Of a DNA stretch of 64,000 nucleotides, positions 56,782 through 64,000 are shown one piece after another (the first letter of the stretch is position 1; the number at the start of each line of letters is the position of its first letter). Both the position numbers and the translations under genes were made by a program. This DNA is from an uncultured Sulfitobacter sp. (lineage in GTDB: Bacteria > Pseudomonadota > Alphaproteobacteria > Rhodobacterales > Rhodobacteraceae): assembly GCA_905182645.1 (NCBI GenBank), contig CAJJCJ010000003.1:2501-66500 (forward strand), written 5' to 3'. The notes beneath the pieces were generated by a model. The model had not been told where the DNA came from, searched no databases, and worked only from the letters and a program-made list of their open reading frames with translations.

Positions 56782-58158
56782 ATGACCATGGCTACAAAAG
56801 CTGAATGGCGCAATGCGTTGTCCGAAGAGTTTGCGACATTTGCCAACGGTCGTAAGATCGACGGCGTCGAGTGCATTGTCCCCGACTTGGTTGGCACATC
56901 GCGGGGCAAGGCAATGCCAGCGACAAAATTTGACCCCGATACAGAAATGGCGCTGCCTATCTCGTTGTTTTATCAGACAATTTCGGGTGAATTTGTCAGC
57001 ATGGAAATTGAGGATCAATGGCTTGAAAAAGATCTTGTCTTGGTCCCTGACATGAATACTGCCTGCGCTATTCCGTGGGCCGATGATGTGTCGTTGCAGG
57101 TCATCTGTGACATGTTCAATCGCGATGGCACACCTTTGGCTATTGCGCCGCGCTCCGTTCTTAAGCGCATTATCCAAGCTTATGCAGATAGGGGTTGGAA
57201 GGCGGTTGTCGCGCCGGAGTTAGAGTTCTATTTGACCAAACCGAACCTTGACCCAAACGATCCAATTGAACCACCGGTCGGGCGGACCGGCCGCAAGGTG
57301 CCGAGCAGGCAGGTCTATTCGATGGCTGCGGTTGATGAATACGGTCCAGTTATCGACACAATTTACGATTACGCCGCCAGCCAAGGGCTTTCTATCGATA
57401 CGCTGATCCAAGAAGGAGGAGCGGGCCAAATCGAAATCAACCTCATGCATGGTGATCCGTTGCATTTGGCTGATCAGGTCTTTTATTTTAAGCGCACTAT
57501 TCGTGAGGCCGCGCTGAAAAACGATGTCTTTGCGACTTTTATGGCAAAGCCAAAGCGCGATGACCCGGGCAGCGCGATGCACTTGCACCAAAGCATCGTA
57601 GATATCGAAACGGGGCGTAACATCTTTTCAAATGATGACGGCACATCAACTGATCTGTTTCGGTGGTTCATTGGCGGATCGCAGCAATACCTTATGCAAA
57701 TCGTACCATTGCTTGCGCCATATGTGAACTCGTACCGAAGGATAACTGTTGAAGGTCAAAGCGCCCCCGCAAATCTGGAGTGGGCAAAAGATAACCGGAC
57801 AACAGGCCTGCGGGTACCGCATTCCGGTCCTGATGCGCGCCGACTTGAAAACCGCGTTATCGGGATGGACTGCAACCCCTACATCGCGATCGCGGCATCA
57901 CTGGCGTGCGGATACTTGGGCATGATGAACAAAATCGAACCCCGTGAAGAGGCCAAAAAAGAAGTTTGGAAGGCGGATGTTCCTTTGCCAGCAAGCCTGC
58001 GCGATGCGTTGGAAGGATTTGAAGAAGCGACCGAAATCCGGTCTGTGATCGGCGAGGAGTTTTGCAACCTTTTTGCGCAAATTAAGCAGGCTGAAAATCA
58101 AGAATACCAACGCGAAATCTCTCCTTGGGAGCGCCAACACTTATTGTTGAATGTTTGA
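56782..58158 (+). CDS. puuA: Gamma-glutamylputrescine synthetase (glutamine synthetase family)
   Basis: 458 residues. Glutamine synthetase fold: VVAPELEFYLTKP with metal-binding Glu residues, GGAGQIEINL, FMAKPKRDDPGSAMHLHQS (the His-containing motif), and NRTTGLRVPHSGPDARRLENRVIGMDCNPYIAIAA. PuuA ligates glutamate to putrescine using ATP. Shorter interdomain features and the neighbours (aminotransferase, PuuB) exclude a housekeeping GlnA. GGGAG precedes ATG 56782; ATG 56788 is an alternative. Confidence 0.9.
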   Translation: MTMATKAEWRNALSEEFATFANGRKIDGVECIVPDLVGTSRGKAMPATKFDPDTEMALPISLFYQTISGEFVSMEIEDQWLEKDLVLVPDMNTACAIPWADDVSLQVICDMFNRDGTPLAIAPRSVLKRIIQAYADRGWKAVVAPELEFYLTKPNLDPNDPIEPPVGRTGRKVPSRQVYSMAAVDEYGPVIDTIYDYAASQGLSIDTLIQEGGAGQIEINLMHGDPLHLADQVFYFKRTIREAALKNDVFATFMAKPKRDDPGSAMHLHQSIVDIETGRNIFSNDDGTSTDLFRWFIGGSQQYLMQIVPLLAPYVNSYRRITVEGQSAPANLEWAKDNRTTGLRVPHSGPDARRLENRVIGMDCNPYIAIAASLACGYLGMMNKIEPREEAKKEVWKADVPLPASLRDALEGFEEATEIRSVIGEEFCNLFAQIKQAENQEYQREISPWERQHLLLNV

Positions 58159-58173
58159 ATTAATGAGGCCCTT

Positions 58174-59568
58174 ATGACACTGCTAGCAAACCACCTACCT
58201 ACCGCTGAATTGCAGGCTATTGATGCAGCGCATCATCTGCATCCGTTCACTCATAGCAACCAACTTGCCGAAAAAGGCGTGCGGGTCATTACCGCCGCTA
58301 AGGGCGTTTGGTTGAAAGACAGCGAGGGCGAAGAAGTTCTCGACGCGATGGCAGGTCTTTGGTGTGTAAACATCGGTTATGGTCGCGATGAGCTGGCCGA
58401 CGCAGCCGCCCGACAAATGCGCGAACTGCCTTTCTATAACACTTTCTTTCAAACCACCCACGTACCGGTATTGATGCTGGCGAAAAAGTTGGCAGAATTG
58501 GCGCCTGGCGACCTTAACCATGTGTTTTTTGCCAATGGCGGATCTGACGCGAATGATACTAACATTCGTTTGGTCCGCACCTATTGGGCGGAAAAGGGTC
58601 AACCAAATAGGGACGTGATAATTTCGCGCTGGAACGCTTATCACGGATCCACCATTGGTGGCGCTTCGCTTGGGGGAATGAAGGGGATGCACGGCCAAGG
58701 TAGCCTGCCAATTCCGGGGGTCGCATTTATCGATCAACCACATTGGTGGGCAGAGGGTGGTGACAAGAGCCCTGAGGAATTCGGGCTTGAACGCGCCCAA
58801 CAATTGGAAGCGAAGATCAAAGAAATTGGCCCAGACAAGGTCGCGGCTTTCATCGCGGAACCGATCCAAGGCGCCGGCGGTGTGATCGTGCCGCCAGAAA
58901 CCTATTGGCCTGAAATCCAACGCATCTGCAAAGAGTATGACATTCTGCTGATCGCGGACGAGGTGATTTGCGGATTTGGTCGGACTGGAAATTGGTTTGG
59001 GTCGCAAACAGTCGGAATCGAACCTGATGTTATGACGGTCGCTAAGGGACTTAGCTCGGGCTATATTCCAATAGGTGCGTCGATCATTTCCGACAAAATT
59101 GCGGACGTCTTGCGACGCACAGAATTCAGCCACGGCTATACTTATTCTGGTCATCCGGTGGCCTGCGCCGTTGCATTGGAAAACCTGCGTATTCTTGAAG
59201 AAGAAAACATCGTCGATCAGGTCAAAGACGTCACGGCCCCCTATCTGCGCAAAAAGTGGGAAAGCCTTGCCGATCATCCTCTTGTTGCCGACGTGAACAT
59301 TATTGGGATGATGGGATCAGTCGCATTAACACCTGACAAGGCGACACGCGCAAAGTTTGCGGCGGAAGAAGGCACTGTCGGTTTTATTTGTCGCGAAAGG
59401 TGCTTTGCCAATAACTTGGTTATGCGCAGCGTTGGGGACCGAATGATCATTTCGCCGCCGCTGACAATCACATGTGATGAGATTGATATTCTGATCGAAC
59501 GGGCACGAAAATCACTAGACGAGTGCCTTGAGAAAATTATCGCTGACGGCCTTTTTGAGGCGGCTTGA
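58174..59568 (+). CDS. Putrescine/polyamine class III aminotransferase
   Basis: 464-residue PLP enzyme of the class III family. HHLHPFTHSNQLAEKG at the N-terminus, FFANGGSDANDTNIRLVR, SRWNAYHGSTIGGASLGG, LLIADEVICGFGRTGNWFGSQ and the PLP-binding Lys in MTVAKGLSSGYIPIGASI are seen. Closest in character to putrescine-pyruvate (SpuC-type) aminotransferases. It would remove the amino group of putrescine or gamma-glutamyl-derived intermediates. GAGG lies upstream. Its stop overlaps a possible TTG of the next gene. Confidence 0.9.
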   Translation: MTLLANHLPTAELQAIDAAHHLHPFTHSNQLAEKGVRVITAAKGVWLKDSEGEEVLDAMAGLWCVNIGYGRDELADAAARQMRELPFYNTFFQTTHVPVLMLAKKLAELAPGDLNHVFFANGGSDANDTNIRLVRTYWAEKGQPNRDVIISRWNAYHGSTIGGASLGGMKGMHGQGSLPIPGVAFIDQPHWWAEGGDKSPEEFGLERAQQLEAKIKEIGPDKVAAFIAEPIQGAGGVIVPPETYWPEIQRICKEYDILLIADEVICGFGRTGNWFGSQTVGIEPDVMTVAKGLSSGYIPIGASIISDKIADVLRRTEFSHGYTYSGHPVACAVALENLRILEEENIVDQVKDVTAPYLRKKWESLADHPLVADVNIIGMMGSVALTPDKATRAKFAAEEGTVGFICRERCFANNLVMRSVGDRMIISPPLTITCDEIDILIERARKSLDECLEKIIADGLFEAA

Positions 59569-59573
59569 CCCCG

Positions 59574-60875
59574 ATGGACTTATTGACTGCAAACGACCGT
59601 CAGGGCGAATATCCGCCATCTTATTATGCGGCGATGGCAGAGCATCTCAAACCGTTCCCGACGGCCAAGGGACAGTTGCACTGTGACGTTTGTGTTGTTG
59701 GCGCTGGTTTCATGGGACTCTCGACTGCATATCACCTTGCTTTGCGCGGCTACGATGTTGTGCTGCTTGATGCGCAGCGTGTCGGGTTTGGCGCGTCAGG
59801 GCGCAATGGCGGCCAAGTCGGCATTGGTCAGCGGTTGGATCAAGAAAATTTGGAGGAAATGCTTGGCGACGAACATGCCTGCCAGCTGTGGGACATCGGT
59901 GTACAAGCCGTTGATCTGGTCCGTGACCTTTGTAAAAAGCCTGACGTGCGCACGGAGTTCACTGACGGAATTATCCATACAGCACACCGCAAACGCTATC
60001 ACCCGCATAATCACGACTATGTCGCGCATATGTCGACGAAATACGGTTACGACAAAATCCGTGTGTTAGAGGCCGAGGAATGCCGTCATCTGGTCAACTC
60101 CCCTGCTTATCATGGCGGCACGCTTGACATGGGTGCGGGTCATGTCGACCCGTTTGAATTGGTGCTAGGCCTTGCGCGGCTAGCTGAAAAAGTGGGCGTC
60201 CGCATTTTTGAGCAGTCGAGAGTAACCGGAATTGAGGAAGGTGAACCGGCGACCGTAAATTGCACCGCTGCTTCGGTCAAAGCGCGGTATGTCGTTCTGG
60301 GTTGCAATGGCTATCTGGGCAATATGCAAAAGCATACAGCGCAACGTGTGATGCCCATCAACAACTTCATTGTGTCAACCGAACCCATAGGGCCGGATGC
60401 ACAAGAAAAAATCATTCGCAACAACTATGCTGTGGCTGATAGCAAATTCGTGGTCAATTACTTCCGGTTTTCGAAGGACAATCGTCTGCTGTTTGGCGGC
60501 ACTGAAAGTTATGGCTATAAGTTCTCTAATGATATCGCGTCCGCTGTGCGTAAGCCGATGGCAGAAATATTTCCGCAACTCAAAGATATCAAAATTGACC
60601 ACGCTTGGGGTGGCACGCTTGGGATCACGATGAACCGGATGCCGCACTATGAACGGATTTCAGGAAATATTCTAACGTTGTCCGGGTTCTCTGGGTCGGG
60701 CGTTGCCATGGGCACACTTTCAGGCCAAATAGCGGCTGAAACCATCGCCGGACAAGCTGAGCGCTTTGACGTTATGGCCAAAGTTCCTACCAAGACGTTT
60801 CCCGGCGGGCCTGCCTTACGATCACCTTTGTTGGTGCTCGCGATGTTGTGGTTCAGCCTGCGCGATAAACTTTGA
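59574..60875 (+). CDS. puuB: Gamma-glutamylputrescine oxidase (FAD-dependent)
   Basis: 433 residues from ATG 59574 (TTG 59565 is an alternative with a better-placed GAGG). CVVGAGFMGLSTAYHLALRGYDVVLLDAQ binds FAD; GFGASGRNGGQVGIGQRL is the DAO-family stretch typical of PuuB, and GNILTLSGFSGSGVAMGTLSGQIAAE the C-terminal FAD segment. It oxidises gamma-glutamylputrescine to the aldehyde with hydrogen peroxide release. Last gene of the puu operon here; PuuC- and PuuD-type genes are not in the window. Confidence 0.92.
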   Translation: MDLLTANDRQGEYPPSYYAAMAEHLKPFPTAKGQLHCDVCVVGAGFMGLSTAYHLALRGYDVVLLDAQRVGFGASGRNGGQVGIGQRLDQENLEEMLGDEHACQLWDIGVQAVDLVRDLCKKPDVRTEFTDGIIHTAHRKRYHPHNHDYVAHMSTKYGYDKIRVLEAEECRHLVNSPAYHGGTLDMGAGHVDPFELVLGLARLAEKVGVRIFEQSRVTGIEEGEPATVNCTAASVKARYVVLGCNGYLGNMQKHTAQRVMPINNFIVSTEPIGPDAQEKIIRNNYAVADSKFVVNYFRFSKDNRLLFGGTESYGYKFSNDIASAVRKPMAEIFPQLKDIKIDHAWGGTLGITMNRMPHYERISGNILTLSGFSGSGVAMGTLSGQIAAETIAGQAERFDVMAKVPTKTFPGGPALRSPLLVLAMLWFSLRDKL

Positions 60876-61244
60876 AATGCTGTTTACTAGACTGACACAT
60901 ATCCAGCCAGAAAGCTGGTTTCCGAGTTGTCAAAATGTGGAGAGGTTTAGTTTGAAACACTTACAGCGGACTTAACTTTTAATATCTAAGGTAGTTTCCA
61001 AGAACAATCTGACCCATAGTTTCTATCACAAGCCATCACTGGTACCCGCGCTAACGTTCAAGCGAGTTGCGTCAATTGAATCGTACTTCACAAACCGTCA
61101 TGTTAACTTATGTTCAGGAGCTCGCCTGTATAAACAAAGTGATGGGAAATTGCTCGTTGTTGTTCGACCGGTTTTTTGTCTCAATGAAACGTTAGTTGCG
61201 ATGATACCTGCATAAGGGTTTTCGCGATCTGCCAGGCGATTTTC
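60876..61244. other. Intergenic stretch after puuB
   Basis: About 370 bp without a credible gene. A weak hairpin CCAGC-CAGAAA-GCTGG followed by three Ts at 60903-60921 may terminate the puu operon. Nothing else is recognised. Confidence 0.55.
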
Positions 61245-62279
61245 CTACGAACCGAGCTCAGGATGCGAATATGCGCCTGGATAGGGCATCGGGTAGAACG
61301 GCCCCAAGGGCACGACATTATTCCAAGACCGACCAAAATAGCCCTGCCGACAATGAACCAATGAGTTGCTATTTGCGACGCCTGGCAATGTGTACACGCG
61401 ACAAAGCCAACGCCACAAATGTGGATAGTCGAGAATGCGTGCGCCGTTCAGCTTCATCCGCACATAGTAAACTGGATCGTGTCGATAGAGCGTTGGAAAA
61501 AGGCGCAGGTCGGCCTCGGTGAAGGCATCGCCTGTTAGGAAGGGGCGATTATCGGCGGCGAGCCGCGTTTCCAGCGCGCTGAGTGTGTCGAAGTAAGCGG
61601 TGAACGCAGTTGCATAAATTTTCTGATCTGAAGAGAATCCCGCTTTGTACGCACCGTTGTTGATGCCTACATAGATTTGCGCATTTAGGGCATCGATGTC
61701 TTGGCGCAGTTGGACGTGCCTATCGCCCAATGGGTACAAATTGGGCCTGAGATCATCGGCGACAGTACTGCCAAGAGCCTGCGCCTGCGCGTCGAGCATA
61801 CGAATGATCTCCGCGCTTTCATTTGCGACAATCCGATTAGTTTTCTTATCGTAAAGAATGGGGACAGACGCCTCATCAGACCCTTCCGCGTCGTAGATCT
61901 GCTTGGCCAAACGGAAGTTTTGCCCAGTTGCCGTTTCGGCTGTGCATTCAGGCAACGTCGTGCCTGTAAGCGATGCAATGCGGGCTGGGTTGAACTCCCA
62001 ACGGTTCGGCGCGATCGGGTCATCTTCGCCTGTGCGACTAGGGAATGCCACGTCCATCGTGACGCTATCCTGAAGCCCCAGCACACTGCGCGCTAAGGTT
62101 ACGCGGTGGCACCACGGGCAATTGAATGCGACAAATAGGTGGTAGCGGTTCGGTTCGGCCGGAAAATCTGGGTCCTCACCCAACACGGCCCTGAACCCGC
62201 TGACGCCGCGCACAAATTCACCATTGCCGCGCCGCGCCGGAGCGTCTGTTTGTGATTCCTCAATCGATGTCTTCGTCAC
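61245..62279 (-). CDS. Glutathionyl-hydroquinone reductase-like glutathione S-transferase
   Basis: 344 residues of the Xi-class (YqjG/PcpF type) GST family. FNCPWCHRVTLARSVLGL carries the catalytic Cys, as does the family NCPWxxR/H motif; the C-terminal GST domain includes FLTGDAFTEADLRLFPTLYRHDPVYYVRMKLN and ends near HCRQGYFGRSWNNVVPLGP. These enzymes reduce glutathionyl-hydroquinones with glutathione. GTG 62279 is chosen because CAGGAGA lies upstream with proper spacing; the frame extends further up to an ATG at 62318. Confidence 0.88.
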   Translation of the reverse strand: MTKTSIEESQTDAPARRGNGEFVRGVSGFRAVLGEDPDFPAEPNRYHLFVAFNCPWCHRVTLARSVLGLQDSVTMDVAFPSRTGEDDPIAPNRWEFNPARIASLTGTTLPECTAETATGQNFRLAKQIYDAEGSDEASVPILYDKKTNRIVANESAEIIRMLDAQAQALGSTVADDLRPNLYPLGDRHVQLRQDIDALNAQIYVGINNGAYKAGFSSDQKIYATAFTAYFDTLSALETRLAADNRPFLTGDAFTEADLRLFPTLYRHDPVYYVRMKLNGARILDYPHLWRWLCRVYTLPGVANSNSLVHCRQGYFGRSWNNVVPLGPFYPMPYPGAYSHPELGS

Positions 62280-62451
62280 GTCTATCTCCTGCTTATCGGC
62301 GCACACAATGATGCACATTGATGGGCACTGCCAACTTTTTGATCGGTTCGATGCCTAACATAGTCTTGGACATTCTTGTCGCCATTCAGATAGCTTAGAT
62401 AGGGCCGATCACAGCGGATAAAACCGTCGATATTGCACAGCAATTGTGCGC

Positions 62452-63984
62452 TTAGCGGTTCACACCTGCGAAACGCACGCCACTCAGGTCCGCCATCTCT
62501 TTTTTCCAGGTTGTGATGTCACGGTGGGCGAAGTCGGACAGTCTGCTGTGCCCACAGGCCCGCGCCAAGACCTGCATCAGCTCAACCGACGCACCAAAAT
62601 AGCGCGCGAGTTTTTGTGCGCCGATCTGCACGTCGAGCAGCGCACGTAGCTCTGGCTTTTGGGTCGCGACGCCGACGGGGCAGTTGTTTGAATTACACAT
62701 GCGCGCTGCGATACAGCCCACGGCTTGCATGGCCGAATTCGACACCGCAACTGCGTCAGCACCCAGTGCCATCGCCTTGGCGAAATCTTCAGCCACACGC
62801 AGACCACCTGTGATCACCAGCGTCACCTCGCGGCCTGTTTTGGCGTCCAAATGGGCACGGGCGCGGGCCAACGCGGGGATCGTCGGGACGGAAATATGAT
62901 CACGAAAGATCAATGGCGCAGCACCAGTTCCACCGCCGCGGCCATCAAGAATAATGTAGTCGGCGCTGGCCTCCAACGCAAAATCGATGTCGTCCTCGAT
63001 ATGGTTTGCGGACAACTTGAACCCGATGGGGATGCCACCAGACCGTTCGCGCACCTCATCCGCAACTTTGCGAAAATCAGCAGGCGTATGCAGGTCAGGG
63101 AACGTCGCAGGCGAGATCGCGCTTTGACCAGGTTCTAGCCCGCGCACCTCAGCGATTTTGCCCTGAACTTTGTCGCCCGGCAGATGGCCACCCGTGCCAG
63201 TCTTGGCCCCTTGGCCGCCTTTGAAATGAAACGCCTGAACATTCTCGACCAGCTCTGGTTTCCACCCGAATTGGGCTGACGCAAGCTCATAGAAATAGCG
63301 TGAATTCTCAGCTTGTTCTTCGGCTAACATACCGCCTTCGCCTGAACAAATTCCCGTTCCTGCCATCTGAGCGCCACGAGACAGAGCAATTTTGGCTTCT
63401 TCAGACAACGCGCCAAAGCTCATATCTGAGACGAACAATGGAATGTCTAACTGTAACGGCTTTGCGGCACGTGGTCCGATCGTCACCGAAGTGGCAACCG
63501 GCTGATCATCCAGAAGTGGTTTGCGGGCCATCTGCGCGGGTAAAATTTGGATATCGTCCCAATGAGGCAGGTCTTTGCGTGGAACGCCCATTGCACCCAT
63601 CTCACCGTGATGACCCAGTTTGGACAATCCGTCTTTGGCCAATGCGTGGATGCGCGCAACTGTTGGCTCTTCGGGTGTGGGAGATGCTTTTGGGATGTCC
63701 GACTTAGGCTCAGGGGCATCATCACCCGGTTTGCGGTCGCCCAATGACGCATGTGTCCCATCACAAAACGGTGCATTGGCGCTGGCCTTGCATTGACACA
63801 ATGCGACGGAGCCGGTTTTTTCCGCTGTAAACTTCAGGGGCGTGATGTCGCTACCCGCGTGGGAGCCATCACAAAATGGCTGGTCTTTGGATTTACCACA
63901 CTGGCACCAGAAATAATCTTTGCCTGCTTCCAAATCAACTTTGGCTGGGGCGGTTGCTGCAATAATTGGAACGGAATTTGTCAT
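62452..63984 (-). CDS. Glutamate synthase-like FMN protein with two N-terminal CDGSH iron-sulfur motifs
   Basis: 510 residues. Two CDGSH motifs occur at about 27-42 (CQCGKSKDQPFCDGSH) and 63-77 (CQCKASANAPFCDGTH), each with the three Cys and one His that hold a 2Fe-2S cluster. From about 110 on is the central FMN-binding domain of glutamate synthase (LFVSDMSFGALSEEAKIALSRGA, GGQGAKTGTGGHLPGDKV, DGRGGGTGAAPLIFRDH, and the C-terminal CIAARMCNSNNCPVGVATQ cysteine motif). The amidotransferase domain is missing. The role is probably redox-linked amino-acid metabolism, not proven. Confidence 0.88.
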   Translation of the reverse strand: MTNSVPIIAATAPAKVDLEAGKDYFWCQCGKSKDQPFCDGSHAGSDITPLKFTAEKTGSVALCQCKASANAPFCDGTHASLGDRKPGDDAPEPKSDIPKASPTPEEPTVARIHALAKDGLSKLGHHGEMGAMGVPRKDLPHWDDIQILPAQMARKPLLDDQPVATSVTIGPRAAKPLQLDIPLFVSDMSFGALSEEAKIALSRGAQMAGTGICSGEGGMLAEEQAENSRYFYELASAQFGWKPELVENVQAFHFKGGQGAKTGTGGHLPGDKVQGKIAEVRGLEPGQSAISPATFPDLHTPADFRKVADEVRERSGGIPIGFKLSANHIEDDIDFALEASADYIILDGRGGGTGAAPLIFRDHISVPTIPALARARAHLDAKTGREVTLVITGGLRVAEDFAKAMALGADAVAVSNSAMQAVGCIAARMCNSNNCPVGVATQKPELRALLDVQIGAQKLARYFGASVELMQVLARACGHSRLSDFAHRDITTWKKEMADLSGVRFAGVNR

Positions 63985-64000
63985 GTGTTTAACCTAGTTT

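Noticed and set aside
58195..59277. 360-codon minus-strand frame
   Set aside because: It lies antisense to the aminotransferase gene, which has full PLP-enzyme motifs.

Overview
The window reads as a chromosomal segment of a marine alphaproteobacterium of the Roseobacter group (Rhodobacteraceae). Evidence is the rRNA operon end followed by an initiator tRNA, TRAP and Pot-type transporters, many sugar-acid dehydrogenases and FadR/FCD-type GntR regulators. The dense, decayed insertion sequences recall Octadecabacter-like genomes, but that placement is inference; no database was consulted.

Layout. 1-3.7 kb: end of an rRNA operon (23S, 5S, tRNA-fMet). 3.86-7.96 kb: insertion-sequence debris (an IS21-family element with a frameshifted istB, a gene fragment, an IS6-family fossil). 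7.97-14.7 kb: hexuronate catabolism (kdgK, a GntR regulator, uxaC, a kduD-like remnant, uxuB, uxuA) ending in a uxaA-like gene cut off beside a dead IS5-family element. 15.7-17.6 kb: divergent L-idonate/5-ketogluconate dehydrogenases.

17.6-48.7 kb is the core: about 30 sugar-acid genes in divergent blocks. It holds an L-fucose-type route (two dehydratase families, 2-keto-3-deoxy-sugar-acid dehydrogenase, FAH hydrolase), a tetronate route (ltnD, otnK, otnC, otnI, denD), a split transketolase with an SDR and a SAF-domain oxidoreductase, a TRAP transporter, and an apnO-oiaK-oiaX set whose last member is a RuBisCO-like protein, as in known D-apionate pathways. Seven intergenic copies of the palindrome TGGTATACCA (one with a single mismatch) sit in front of nearly all these blocks and flank the GntR gene at 34.9-35.6 kb, so the region looks like one regulon for plant or algal sugar acids, plausibly including branched apiose/apionate.

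48.7-51.9 kb is a second scar zone: an IS30 remnant, a shikimate-dehydrogenase-like gene without a normal start codon, an IS6 remnant, and an IS3-family element with a catalytic-residue change whose terminal repeat supplies the stop codon of the next gene. 51.9-60.9 kb is a putrescine uptake and gamma-glutamyl catabolism locus (potDABC-like, GntR regulator, puuA, aminotransferase, puuB) with its own palindrome TTTGATCAAA on both sides of the regulator. The end carries a glutathionyl-hydroquinone-reductase-like gene and a glutamate-synthase-like FMN protein with two CDGSH iron-sulfur motifs.
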